Shown here piece after piece: positions 23,273 through 33,035 of a stretch of DNA of 54,354 nucleotides. Numbering within the stretch: position 1 is the stretch's first letter; every line of letters starts with the position of its first letter. The notes below the pieces were generated by a model that was not told the DNA's origin, ran no database searches, and was given only the letters and a program-made list of their open reading frames with translations. The position numbers and the translations under genes were made by a program. Source of the DNA: Methylocystaceae bacterium (lineage in GTDB: Bacteria > Pseudomonadota > Alphaproteobacteria > Rhizobiales > Beijerinckiaceae); NCBI GenBank assembly GCA_009773555.1, contig WSXZ01000019.1:1-54354 (forward strand), read 5' to 3'.

Positions 23273-24343
23273 ATGATGGATATCGGCGACGATAAGGAGC
23301 TGATGGCTGAATTTGCCGAGTTTAAAGAGTTGCTGCGCCGCGACCTCGGCCACGCCCCCGAGCCAACGGCTGCGCCGGCTCAGGGCTTTGAGCGCCCGCC
23401 AACGAATGCAGCGATCAATCCCGGTCCTTCTCCTCAAGCGCCGCGCGCAGAGGAAGCTTGGAGCGCGGTCCATGCGACGGAGGAAGAATTCTACGACGAG
23501 CCGGAGGAGGAACGCGAAGGCGGCCGCCGGGCCTTGTTCTTCGCGGCGGCGGCGGTCGTTATCGCCGGACTGGCGGCCTTGACCTTTGTCTTGGGTCCGT
23601 GGGGCGCGGTCCAGCCGAGCGAGGATCCGGCGCTGGCCACGGCGCCGCCTTTGGCCGCTCCGGAAGCCGCTGAACCCGTTCTGGGCAGCGCCGCACCGAC
23701 CGATGTAGGGGCAGAGAAGACGCCTGCGCTTGAGGAAAGCGCCCAGGCGCCGGCCGAGCCTGCGCCGCCCACCGCCGAACCCGCGTCTGGCGCGGACCTC
23801 CAATCGGAGCCGGCGCCGTCGGCAGGCGCCGCGATGACGCCGCTGAATCCGGCGGCTGCGCCGCTGGGCGCAACCATTCCTGTTCCCAGCGGCGCCGCCG
23901 CTGCGCCGCAACTCGCGCCGCTGCCCACGGCGGCGACGGCGCCAACGCCCATGACGGCGCCAATGCCCGTGACGGCGTCGGCGCCGGCGGCCCCTGCGCC
24001 GACGTCGCCGCAGGCGGCCGTTCCGCCGAAAGCCGTCCCGCCGAAAGCCGCGGCGCTGACGCCGCCGCAAGCGGCTGCGCCCGCCGCGCCGACCGCCGCG
24101 GCCGAGACGATGGAAGCGCCAAAGCCCGCGCCGCGCGCAAAGGTCGTGAAGCAGAAGAAGCCGACAAAGCCGGTCGCCAGCCGACCCAAGCCGGCCGCCG
24201 AGGCGCCGGTCGCCGTCGCGACGCCCGAGCCGGCGCCGATGGCGGCGCCTCCTCCCCCACCGCCCGCGAGCGACGGGCCTTTCGGCTTCGTCAAGCGCTC
24301 GGTGAACTCGGTTGGATCGGCCATCGGCGGCCTCGTACGCTGA
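23273..24343 (+). CDS. Pro/Ala-rich single-pass membrane protein, unknown function
   Basis: A 356-residue protein. An acidic N-terminal region (about residues 1-85) is followed by one membrane segment (ALFFAAAAVVIAGLAALTFV, about residues 87-106). A long low-complexity Pro/Ala/Glu region follows, with a basic patch (RAKVVKQKKPTKP), and then a short conserved-looking end, FGFVKRSVNSVGSAIGGLVR. The layout suggests a periplasm-spanning linker with a C-terminal anchor. I do not recognise the family. The long frames on the opposite strand are composition shadows. A strong terminator follows. Confidence 0.75.
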   Translation: MMDIGDDKELMAEFAEFKELLRRDLGHAPEPTAAPAQGFERPPTNAAINPGPSPQAPRAEEAWSAVHATEEEFYDEPEEEREGGRRALFFAAAAVVIAGLAALTFVLGPWGAVQPSEDPALATAPPLAAPEAAEPVLGSAAPTDVGAEKTPALEESAQAPAEPAPPTAEPASGADLQSEPAPSAGAAMTPLNPAAAPLGATIPVPSGAAAAPQLAPLPTAATAPTPMTAPMPVTASAPAAPAPTSPQAAVPPKAVPPKAAALTPPQAAAPAAPTAAAETMEAPKPAPRAKVVKQKKPTKPVASRPKPAAEAPVAVATPEPAPMAAPPPPPPASDGPFGFVKRSVNSVGSAIGGLVR

Positions 24344-24362
24344 CCTGAGAACGGCTCCATTC

Positions 24363-24397
24363 GAAACGCCGACGCGCTCCGCGTCGGCGTTTCTTTT
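24363..24397 (+). terminator. intrinsic terminator
   Basis: AAACGCCGACGC (24364-24375) and GCGTCGGCGTTT (24381-24392) form a perfect 12-bp stem with a five-base loop, followed by CTTTT. It lies 20 bases after the Pro/Ala-rich gene and isolates it from folE. Confidence 0.88.
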
Positions 24398-24500
24398 GGC
24401 GAATCGAGCGGCAGTGGCCTTTGCCAAACGCCATAGCCTGTGACTTTATCCAGCGACCGGGCGGCGCGATCCGTCTCGACGATCCTGGAGAGTTGTAGGC

Positions 24501-25073
24501 ATGGCCAAACCCACCCAAGCTGATGCAGAAGCGGCCGTGCGGGTTCTCATCGAATGGGCGGGAGACGATCCGCATCGCGAGGGGCTGATCGACACGCCGG
24601 AGCGGGTGGCGCGTTCCTACCGCGAGCTTTTCGCCGGCTATGACGTCGATCCGCGCGATTATCTCAAGCGCACCTTCGACGAGGTTGGCGGCTATGACGA
24701 ACTCGTCGTCCTCAAGGACATTCGCGTCGTCAGCTTCTGCGAGCATCATATGCTGCCGGTGACGGGTCGCGCGCATGTCGGCTATCTGCCAAGCAACCGC
24801 GTGGTCGGCATCTCAAAGCTCGCCCGCGTCGTGCATGGCTTCGCGCGCCGGCTGCAAATCCAGGAAAAGCTCACCGCCGAGATCGCCGAGGCGATCCAGG
24901 ACATTCTGGAGCCGCAGGGCGTCGGCGTCGTCATCGAGGCGGAGCACAGCTGCATGACGCTGCGCGGGGTCAACACGACAGGCTCGCTGCTGACGACGAG
25001 CCGCCTGCTCGGCGTCATCCGCGACGATCCGCGCACCCGCGAGGAATTCCTCGGCATGGTGCACGGGAAGTAA
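24501..25073 (+). CDS. folE: GTP cyclohydrolase I
   Basis: Converts GTP to 7,8-dihydroneopterin triphosphate, the first step of tetrahydrofolate (and methanopterin-like cofactor) synthesis. The 190-residue protein has the zinc ligands in SFCEHHMLP and the second cysteine in [11 protein letters not shown]. The [17 protein letters not shown] signature is present. It has its own upstream region after the terminator at 24397 and is probably monocistronic. Confidence 0.95.
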   Translation: MAKPTQADAEAAVRVLIEWAGDDPHREGLIDTPERVARSYRELFAGYDVDPRDYLKRTFDEVGGYDELVVLKDIRVVSFCEHHMLPVTGRAHVGYLPSNRVVGISKLARVVHGFARRLQIQEKLTAEIAEAIQDILEPQGVGVVIEAEHSCMTLRGVNTTGSLLTTSRLLGVIRDDPRTREEFLGMVHGK

Positions 25074-25132
25074 ATCGCCGAGTTCTTAAAGACAGCATCT
25101 CGATCCGCAGCAAACCTGCCACAGGAATCCCA

Positions 25133-25599
25133 TCACCTCCCGCTAACGACTACGAAAATTTCCGCTTCGTGTGCTAAAAGGGATGAAAACAAAATATTCT
25201 CCTCTCCGGCACGAGAGCGGACAAAGAAAGTTGCATAACCATTAGAAATTATGTCATCTAGTCCCGAAAATGGACTGAATGTATCCATGCCGATAACAGT
25301 ATTATTTAATGTAATTTGCGTTCTACAAAGTGAATATTTTTTTGAGAATGTATTTATTGCTTCTAGCGTAGATCGTGAGAAGAGAACATGTTGAAAGCAA
25401 TCATTGGCCGTCCTTCCACAATACGGCCATTTTTGTCGTAAAGGTCCCCGCGGGGGATTTCAACTATTTTTGTATATTCTATCCTCAGTGCCGTTCCAAT
25501 GGGGCATTCGGCGGCGTGAACGAGAGAGCTGCCCCACAGAAAAAACGCCGTGAAAAACATGACACTTTTTAGAGGTGGTGGCGGCTGTGTTGGCGGCAT
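25133..25599 (-). pseudogene. AT-rich secreted protein gene with a frameshift
   Basis: The first frame (25599 to 25363) encodes a signal peptide (FFTAFFLWGSSLVHA, cleaved before AECPIG), then IEYTKIVEIPRGDLYDKNG, and stops after MFSSHDLR. Reading from about 25380 in the neighbouring frame gives a further open stretch to a TGA at 25133-25135: STLEAINTFSKKYSLC, NNTVIGMDTFSPFSGL, FVRSRAGEENILFSS, HEAEIFVVVSGR. The two parts join naturally if one base is restored in the GAGAAGAGAA tract at 25377-25386. The product would be about 150 residues, exported, of unknown function. The start may be 25599 or 25560. Base composition is much more AT-rich than the neighbours, which suggests acquisition. Confidence 0.6.
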
Positions 25600-25611
25600 T
25601 CGATTTTCTCA

Positions 25612-26718
25612 TCACAATGTTTTCTTCAGCTCCGCCACAATCGCGTCGCCCATCTCCTTGGTTGAGACGGTCGAGGGCGCGTCGCCCTTGATGTCCGCCG
25701 TGCGCAGCCCCTTCGCCAGCACATTGGCGATCGCCGCGTCGATCGCGTCGGCCGCCTTCGGCAGATCGAAGCTGTAGCGCAGGGCCATGCCGAGCGAACC
25801 GATCATGGCGATCGGATTGGCGATCCCCTTGCCGGCGATGTCGGGCGCCGAGCCGTGGCAGGGCTCGTACATCGCATGGCGCTTGCCCTTTTCATCGGCT
25901 GCGCCGAGCGAGGCCGACGGCAACATGCCGAGCGAGCCGGTGAGCATCGCGGCCTCATCCGACAGCATGTCGCCGAAGAGATTGTCGGTGACGACGACGT
26001 CGAACTGCTTGGGCCAGCGCACGAGCTGCATCGCCAACGCGTCGGCGAGCATATGTTCGAGCGTCACGTCGGGATATTCGCGCTTATGCAGCGCCGTGAT
26101 GACCTCGCGCCACAGATAGCCGGACTTCATCACATTCGACTTCTCGGAAGAGGTCACCTTGTTGCCGCGCTTGCGCGCCAGCTCGAAAGCGACCCGGCCG
26201 ATGCGTTCGATCTCATAGGTCTCGTAGACCTGCGTATCGACGGCGCGTTTCTGGCCGTTGCCGAGATCGGTGATCTCCTTCGGCTCGCCGAAATAGACGC
26301 CGCCGGTCAATTCGCGCACGATCATGATGTCGAGGCCGTCGACGATGTCGCGCTTCAAGGAAGAAGCGTCGGCCAGCGCCGGATAGCAGATCGCCGGACG
26401 CAGATTGGCGAATAGCCCCAGATCCTTGCGCAGGCGCAGGAGGCCGGCTTCAGGCCGCACCTCATAAGGCACGCCGTCCCATTTCGGCCCGCCGACGGCG
26501 GCGAGCAGCACGGCGTCGGCCTCATGCGCGCGCTTCATGTCGGCTTCGCTGATCGCTTGCTTATGCGCGTCATAGGCGGCGCCGCCGACGAGTCCTCGCT
26601 CGACCTCGAAGCTGGCGACGCCCGCTTCGTTCAGAACGGCGAGAACCTTCTCGGCCTCGGCGGAAATTTCCGGTCCGATGCCATCGCCCGGCAGGAGCAG
26701 AAGCTTGTAAGCGGCCAT
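25612..26718 (-). CDS. leuB: 3-isopropylmalate dehydrogenase
   Basis: Oxidative decarboxylation in leucine biosynthesis. The 368-residue protein has [11 protein letters not shown] at the N terminus, the [14 protein letters not shown] substrate segment, the [10 protein letters not shown] motif and the metal-binding [16 protein letters not shown]. The NAD-binding region is [15 protein letters not shown]. The ATG at 26718 has GAGG six bases upstream. A longer frame to 26787 adds non-conserved residues. Only leuB of the leucine pathway is in this window. Confidence 0.95.
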   Translation of the reverse strand: MAAYKLLLLPGDGIGPEISAEAEKVLAVLNEAGVASFEVERGLVGGAAYDAHKQAISEADMKRAHEADAVLLAAVGGPKWDGVPYEVRPEAGLLRLRKDLGLFANLRPAICYPALADASSLKRDIVDGLDIMIVRELTGGVYFGEPKEITDLGNGQKRAVDTQVYETYEIERIGRVAFELARKRGNKVTSSEKSNVMKSGYLWREVITALHKREYPDVTLEHMLADALAMQLVRWPKQFDVVVTDNLFGDMLSDEAAMLTGSLGMLPSASLGAADEKGKRHAMYEPCHGSAPDIAGKGIANPIAMIGSLGMALRYSFDLPKAADAIDAAIANVLAKGLRTADIKGDAPSTVSTKEMGDAIVAELKKTL

Positions 26719-26782
26719 GAATACCTCGTCGTCGGCTTTGAAACTCGCGTCGTGAATAGAGCGCGCGACAAGGCGACGCAAC

Positions 26783-26808
26783 CGCACGAAATTTCATTTT
26801 GTCGTGCG
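26783..26808. other. inverted repeat upstream of leuB
   Basis: CGCACGA (26783-26789) and TCGTGCG (26802-26808) form a perfect 7-bp stem around a 12-base AT-rich loop, about 65 bases upstream of the leuB start. It has no T-run, so it could be an operator or a leader hairpin rather than a terminator. Confidence 0.35.
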
Positions 26809-26964
26809 ACAATTCGCCTGCCGCGCCGCCCTTGCCGCAGCGCGTTAAGCCGTGCAGCTTGAAAAATGTCAAACGCAAGGGGGCTTCGCGCGAGACGCGT
26901 CAATCAATGAGCGACGTCCGCGGGAAGCGATGCGCAGGCTCTGCGCAGTTGGGAGACGCTTGAG

Positions 26965-27441
26965 ATGAAGAGCTACAAAACCATCGTGCATATCATGGCG
27001 CTTAGCCTGTTCGGCGCCCTCGCCGGCGCGGCGCCCGCCAAGGCTTTCTGCCTCGTCAATTGCGAGCCCAAGCCCGAGCACGCGAAGCAGGTCTTTGAAA
27101 ATCTCATCAAGAAGAAATTCGACAAGGACGTCGTGATCGAGGACTTCAAGGTCACGCGCTTCTGGCCGCTCGACGTCGAAGGGGCCGGTCACGCCGGCTA
27201 TGAGTTCTACTACACCGCGAAAGTGCGCTTCCCGAAGGGCGCCAATCTCGAGTGCAAGCCGGAGGGCGGCGCGAAGCCCGGCTGCTCCGATAACACGAGC
27301 TATTATTCGACGACGATCCAGAACCAGATGATCAAGGACAAGCAATATATCGAGCCGGGCAGGGTCATCGACTTCAGCGACGAGACGCGATTCGACGAAG
27401 AAGGCTCGAAGTGGAAGGGCCAGGACGGCAATTTTTATTGA
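26965..27441 (+). CDS. small secreted protein, unknown function
   Basis: A 158-residue protein with a clear signal peptide (hydrophobic MALSLFGALAGAAPAKA, cleavage before FCLVNC). The mature part has four cysteines: two in FCLVNCEP and one each in NLECKPEGG and PGCSDN, so two disulfides are possible. It is rich in aromatic and charged residues (FKVTRFWPLDVEGAG, GYEFYYTAKVRF). I do not recognise a family. It diverges from leuB and precedes secG by 165 bases. The likely location is the periplasm. Confidence 0.75.
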   Translation: MKSYKTIVHIMALSLFGALAGAAPAKAFCLVNCEPKPEHAKQVFENLIKKKFDKDVVIEDFKVTRFWPLDVEGAGHAGYEFYYTAKVRFPKGANLECKPEGGAKPGCSDNTSYYSTTIQNQMIKDKQYIEPGRVIDFSDETRFDEEGSKWKGQDGNFY

Positions 27442-27606
27442 GCGGCGTCGAAGGCTCTCATTGATCGCGGGCCGCCAGGCTCGCGATTCTTCGTTTAGGC
27501 GGCTGATCGCACGGTCATATCCCCTTCCGTACGCGCGGCGCTTGGTGTAGAAGGCGCCCAACGATTGCGCGCCGAGCTTGGCTCAGGCGCGGCTGGAAGG
27601 GTGCAC

Positions 27607-28566
27607 ATGCAGCAGGTCATTATCGCGATCCACCTGATGGTGGTGACGGCGCTCGTCATTCTCGTGCTTTATCAAAAGTCGGAAGGCGGCGCGCTTGGCA
27701 TGGGCGGCGGCAGCGGCGTGTTCACCGGCCGCGGTCAGGCCAATGCGCTGACCCGCGCCACGGGCATCCTCGCGACGATCTTCTTTATCACCAGCATCGC
27801 GCTGACCGTGCTGCCGGCCTGGGAGCGGCGCAGCGAGGGCGGCGACGACTGGACCAAGGCGCTTGATCCTGGATCGATCCAGATCAAGGAGCTTCCCAAG
27901 ACCGAAGGCAAGGGGGAGCAGGGCGCGCCTGAGAAGGCGCCCGAACCCGGCAAGGACAGCATTTTCGAGCAGCTCCAGCGCGCCCAGCAGAAGCGCCAGC
28001 AGAGCGCGCCCGTAGAGGCGCCGCCGGCCGCCGCGCCGCCAGCGACGACTCCGCCCGCCGCCGAAGCGCCGGCGCTGCGTCCGTCGCAGGAGCCCGCTCC
28101 GCAGGCCCCGGCCGCTGAAGCGCCGAAGCCCGTCGCGCCGCCTGCCGAAGCTCCCAAGGCGGATGTCCCCAAGCCTGAAGCGGTTAAGCCTGAAGCGGCT
28201 GCGCCCGCAACGCCGCCCGCCGCCGAAGCGCCCAAGCCTGAAGCCTCGAAGCCCGACGCCTCGAAGAGCGACGGCTTGAAGTGGGAAGCGCCGAAGACGG
28301 AGGCCCCGGCCGCGGAAGCCCCCAAGCCCGTCGCGCCGCCCGCCGAAGCTCCCAAGGCGGAAGCTCCGAAGCCTGAAGCGGTTGCGCCCGCCGCCGAAGC
28401 GCCGAAGCCCGACGCCTCGAAGAGCGACGGCTTGAAGTGGGAATCGCCGAAGACGGAGGCCCCGGCGACGACGGCTCCGCAGGCCCCGGCCGCGGAAGCC
28501 CCGAAGCCCGCCGCGCCGGAAACCAAACCCGCGCCTTCGACGATCTGGAAAGCGCCGACCCAGTAA
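27607..28566 (+). CDS. secG: preprotein translocase subunit SecG with long repetitive C-terminal tail
   Basis: Component of the SecYEG translocon. Residues 1-75 are a standard SecG: a first membrane helix (VVTALVILVLYQKSEGG), the conserved GALGMGGGSGVFTGRG loop, and a second helix (ILATIFFITSIALTVL). The remaining 240 or so residues are a Pro/Ala/Lys/Glu-rich tail with repeated PAAEAPKP units and a duplicated KPDASKSDGLKWE block. Typical SecG proteins are about 80-150 residues, so this is roughly twice the usual size. The ATG at 27607 follows GGAAGGG. Confidence 0.92.
   Translation: MQQVIIAIHLMVVTALVILVLYQKSEGGALGMGGGSGVFTGRGQANALTRATGILATIFFITSIALTVLPAWERRSEGGDDWTKALDPGSIQIKELPKTEGKGEQGAPEKAPEPGKDSIFEQLQRAQQKRQQSAPVEAPPAAAPPATTPPAAEAPALRPSQEPAPQAPAAEAPKPVAPPAEAPKADVPKPEAVKPEAAAPATPPAAEAPKPEASKPDASKSDGLKWEAPKTEAPAAEAPKPVAPPAEAPKAEAPKPEAVAPAAEAPKPDASKSDGLKWESPKTEAPATTAPQAPAAEAPKPAAPETKPAPSTIWKAPTQ
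28247..28466 (+). repeat. 64-bp direct repeat inside secG
   Basis: Two 64-base copies at 28247-28310 and 28403-28466 differ at one base (GAAGCG versus GAATCG). The period is 156 bases (52 codons), so the frame is kept. They encode the KPDASKSDGLKWE-(A/S)-PKTEAPA block. The near identity points to recent duplication or gene conversion. Confidence 0.85.
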
Positions 28567-28596
28567 TCGGGGTCAAATCCGCCATCCGATGATCTT

Positions 28597-28619
28597 GGCT
28601 GGGGGCGACGCCCCCGGCC
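28597..28619. other. GC-rich hairpin between secG and pyrG
   Basis: GGCTGGGGGC (28597-28606) pairs with GCCCCCGGCC (28610-28619), one wobble, three-base loop. No T-run follows, so intrinsic termination is uncertain. It lies 30 bases after secG and 51 before pyrG. Confidence 0.4.
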
Positions 28620-28658
28620 CGATAGAATCCGCTATCACAATCGCTGGAAAGGCGTTAG

Positions 28659-30269
<1,611 letters not shown>

Positions 30270-30315
30270 TGAAAAGCGCCGACGATCCTCGTGAGGTAAT
30301 TGAATCGCCTCGCGC

Positions 30316-30426
30316 CGTCATGGCCGGGCTTGTCCCGGCCATCCACGCCGTGAAGATTCGCAAATGCGGCGAGACTTGCGTGGCGGCGACGCGTGGATGC
30401 CCGCGACAAGCGCGGGCATGACGCGG
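30316..30426. repeat. palindromic intergenic repeat, copy 2
   Basis: The left arm (30316-30350) carries the hairpin GGCCGGG-CTTGT-CCCGGCC. The right arm (30391-30426) carries GCCCGCG-ACAAG-CGCGGGC. The two arms are imperfect inverted copies of each other, separated by about 40 bases, so the whole unit of about 110 bp can fold as one long palindrome. Confidence 0.85.
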
Positions 30427-30453
30427 AAAGAGTGCGCCTCAACGCTGTCCGGA

Positions 30454-30744
30454 TCAGTTCGCAAGGTCCGCGTATAAGTCACGCCAATCCGGGTTCATCT
30501 CGAGAATGAGCCGGACCTTCCATGTGCGCGGCCAATGCTTCATCGTTTTCTCGCGCTGGATCGCCGTGCGGATATCGTCATGCGGTTCGTACCAGACGAG
30601 GCGCTTGAGGCCATAGAGTTGTGTGAACCCGCGGCTGCTGCCCTCGCGGTGCTCGAAGGCGCGACGCGCGAGATCGTTGGTGACGCCGAGATAGAGCGTC
30701 CCGTTTGGCCGATTGGTCATGATGTAAACCCAGCCGCCCCGCAT
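30454..30744 (-). CDS. GIY-YIG domain nuclease-like protein
   Basis: A 96-residue single-domain GIY-YIG protein of the UPF0213 type. The core is GGWVYIMTNRPNGTLYLGVTNDLARRAFEHR: GWVYIM and LYLGV are the two signature strands and the arginine in LARR is the likely catalytic one; a glutamate lies in IQREKTMKHW. Such proteins are presumed DNA endonucleases, but their role is poorly known. The gene is bracketed by two copies of the ~110-bp palindromic repeat (30316-30426 and 30791-30902). Confidence 0.88.
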   Translation of the reverse strand: MRGGWVYIMTNRPNGTLYLGVTNDLARRAFEHREGSSRGFTQLYGLKRLVWYEPHDDIRTAIQREKTMKHWPRTWKVRLILEMNPDWRDLYADLAN

Positions 30745-30790
30745 AGGCGCATGGTGCGGACGAGAGAGCGCCGCGGCAAGAGTTTCAGCG

Positions 30791-30902
30791 CGTCATGGCC
30801 GGGCTTGTCCCGGCCATCCACGCCGGGACGATTCGCGAATGCTGCAAGACTGCTGCAGCGGCGCCGCGTGGATGCCCGCGACAAGTGCGGGCATGACGCG
30901 GA
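30791..30902. repeat. palindromic intergenic repeat, copy 3
   Basis: The left arm starts at 30791 with the same hairpin as copy 2 (GGCCGGG-CTTGT-CCCGGCC). The right arm (30866-30902) has GCCCGCG-ACAAG-TGCGGGC with one mismatch. It has the same orientation as copy 2, on the other side of the GIY-YIG gene. Confidence 0.85.
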
Positions 30903-30941
30903 GGGTGCGTCCAGGCGAGCGGGGCTGTCTCCAACCCCACC

Positions 30942-31340
30942 TCACCCCACCTCATAAGCCTCATCGATCGGCACGCCGAGCGCCGTTACGAGACGGTTCG
31001 TCTCCGACGCCATGCCGACGATCGCCAGCAGTTCGCGATATTCCTCTTCGCTCATGCCCTTCGCGCGGGCGTTGGCCGTGTGCGAATGGATGCAATAGGG
31101 ACAGGCGTGGGCGATCGAGACGGCGATGTAGATCATCTCCTTGACCTTCGGCTCCAACACGCCCGGGCCCATCACCTGCTTCACGCTTTCCCAGGTGCGT
31201 TTCAGCGTCGCCGGATCATGCGCGAGCGCCCGCCAGAAATTATTGACGACATCGCTTTTACGCGTCGCGCGAATGTCGGCGAAGACGGCGCGCGCTTCGG
31301 GCGTGAGGTCTTCGTCGGCGAGCAGTCGAACCGTGGCCAT
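30942..31340 (-). CDS. carboxymuconolactone decarboxylase/AhpD-like protein
   Basis: A 132-residue protein of the CMD/AhpD family. The conserved helix AVSIAHACPYCIHSHTANARAKG contains the redox-active CxxC and the following histidines, as in AhpD-like peroxidase-associated proteins. The ATG at 31340 follows GGGGAAG. A small lipoprotein gene ends 26 bases upstream and may be co-transcribed. Peroxide or alkylhydroperoxide detoxification is likely but inferred from the CxxC motif. Confidence 0.88.
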   Translation of the reverse strand: MATVRLLADEDLTPEARAVFADIRATRKSDVVNNFWRALAHDPATLKRTWESVKQVMGPGVLEPKVKEMIYIAVSIAHACPYCIHSHTANARAKGMSEEEYRELLAIVGMASETNRLVTALGVPIDEAYEVG

Positions 31341-31365
31341 GATCTTCCCCGTGTGATGCGCGATG

Positions 31366-31500
31366 TTACTTATTGGGCGCGTTCGGCGCGGCGGGCCAGG
31401 AGCGTGGGCCCGGATTGACATGATAGTTCACGCCGCAGCCTGAGAGCGCCAAGACAATCGCGATTAGCAACATCGATTTGACGCGTAGCGTTCGCATCAT
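31366..31500 (-). CDS. small lipoprotein
   Basis: A 44-residue frame: MMRTLRVKSMLLIAIVLALS followed by GCGVNYHVNP and a Pro/Ala/Asn-rich end. It has a basic n-region, a hydrophobic core and the lipobox LSGC, so it is probably lipidated at that cysteine. AAGGACAGGA lies just upstream of the two adjacent ATG codons. It precedes the AhpD-like gene in the same direction. The mature peptide would have only about 23 residues. Confidence 0.65.
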   Translation of the reverse strand: MMRTLRVKSMLLIAIVLALSGCGVNYHVNPGPRSWPAAPNAPNK

Positions 31501-31832
31501 TCCTGTCCTTGGTTGACGTGCGCTTTTGTCAGAAAAATACCACGCGCGCCCCCTGAATCGCCGGGTTTTCGGCTTGCGACAATGGCGCGTATTTTGCTCC
31601 CATGGCCGTGATGCGCGCGCGCATCACCTGGAGAGGAACGCACGGACGTTCGCGACGAGACCGGCGCTGCGGGCTTTTCGAACTAAATCAAAGCGGTGCG
31701 CCATTTTGACCGAACCCGGCCAGTTGACGCGCAATATGCTGCAGCGCACAATGTTCGCCACATGGCTGCGCTACACGATTCGACCGGCGGGGCGTGCGCC
31801 CGTCGAATTGTCCGCGCGGCGAGGAGGTCACG
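31501..31832. other. intergenic region without convincing gene
   Basis: About 330 bases between the divergent small lipoprotein gene and the small membrane-protein gene. A plus-strand open frame crosses it, but its Arg-rich sequence shows no motif and it overlaps the better-supported gene at 31833. Confidence 0.45.
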
Positions 31833-32123
31833 ATGGAATCGGTCAAACAATGGTTTCAGGACTGGTCGGACGCGTGTGAATACGCGAAGGAATGCGCCCC
31901 CGACTTGTCCTTCCTCAAGTCTTTCGCCATTGGCGAACCCTATACGGCGCTCATCAGCATCGCCGGCGTCTGCTGGCTGGTCTGGGCGGTGAATGAGCGC
32001 GCGAACAAGCGCAAAGCCGCACTCCTGCAGGCGAGGGCCGCAGCGGCCGGCGGCAGGGCGCTCGGCGCCGCGCTGCAGGACATGAAGCCGGCGCCTGCCA
32101 AGGCAGAAAAGCTCGCGGCGTGA
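31833..32123 (+). CDS. small membrane protein, unknown function
   Basis: A 96-residue protein with one predicted membrane segment (YTALISIAGVCWLVWAV, about residues 35-52). An acidic, cysteine-containing N-terminal part precedes it and an Ala/Lys-rich helical tail (RANKRKAALLQARAAAAGG) follows. The ATG at 31833 has a strong GGAGG five bases upstream. No family is recognised. Confidence 0.65.
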   Translation: MESVKQWFQDWSDACEYAKECAPDLSFLKSFAIGEPYTALISIAGVCWLVWAVNERANKRKAALLQARAAAAGGRALGAALQDMKPAPAKAEKLAA

Positions 32124-32343
32124 CGCCGCCAAGCGCGCATTGAACGCGCCCGGCCGCGCGCTATCCTTGCGTTAGAGTGCTCTCTACGATCTCTTGGCAA
32201 AGGGCGCGTAATGGCTGTCGGGCCTGTGACCCAACTCCCGCGAGGATACGACGCCCGCATGACGCGGCTGCGCGCGCCGCAGCCGAGCGGCCTCGCCTGA
32301 CGTCCAGAGTGATGAGAACGACGTTGGAAGGCGAGGGAGCATC

Positions 32344-32793
32344 ATGAGCGAATTTTCCGTCGGCAATGGCGCCTGGGTCCTGGTCGGCGACGGCCGCAGG
32401 GCGCTGTTTTTTCAAAATCACGGCGACGCCGAACTCCTCGACCTTCGCGTCGTCGAGACGCGCGTCGACGACAATCCGCCGACGCATGAGCAGGGAACGG
32501 ATCGTCCCGGCCGCAGCTTCGCCTCTTTCTCGCCGGGCCGAAGCGCCATGCAAAATACCGACTGGCATGAGCTGGAGGAGGAGCGCTTCGCCCGCGCCAT
32601 GGCGGACCGCATCAATCAGGCGGCGGAGTCGGGCGAATTGAATGCGATCGCCATCATCGCGCCGCCAAAAGCGCTCGGCGAGATCCGCAAGGAATTGTCC
32701 GTCAAGGCGCAAAGCAAGGTTGTTGGCGAACTCGCCAAGGACCTGACCCGCCATCCGCTCAAGGATATTGAAAAGGCGCTGACCCGCGGCTGA
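32344..32793 (+). CDS. host-attachment-type protein (PF10116-like)
   Basis: A 149-residue protein matching the family named for AtsE, 'protein required for attachment to host cells'. Typical features are the WVLVGDGRRALFFQN strand-loop near the N terminus, the central HEQGTDRPGRSFASF segment and the C-terminal IAPPKALGEIRKEL...KDLTRHP pattern. In non-symbionts this family has no known role. AGGGAG precedes the ATG. It appears monocistronic. Confidence 0.82.
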   Translation: MSEFSVGNGAWVLVGDGRRALFFQNHGDAELLDLRVVETRVDDNPPTHEQGTDRPGRSFASFSPGRSAMQNTDWHELEEERFARAMADRINQAAESGELNAIAIIAPPKALGEIRKELSVKAQSKVVGELAKDLTRHPLKDIEKALTRG

Positions 32794-33035
32794 AAGGCAG
32801 GGGAAAGTTTTGAGCTTTCCCCTGCGCAGTCGGAGGCGATTCGTCCCAGCCCCGCCTCCGACGCTCGCCTCTCAAGCGAGCGTGACCATAATGGCGCATT
32901 CCTCCCAAGAAATCAGTGCGACTGCGCACAGCGCGGGCAAACCGTCGCATTTGAGCCGCAATAATGAGGGACGCAGCGTGTTTGGCTTCGCCTGAGCGGC
33001 GACGCCGCGCATGAACACTTGAGTACAGGCGGCGT

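Noticed and set aside
31526-31879. Plus-strand frame of 117 codons
   Set aside because: Arg-rich with no motif, and it overlaps the better-supported small membrane-protein gene, which has a strong ribosome-binding site.
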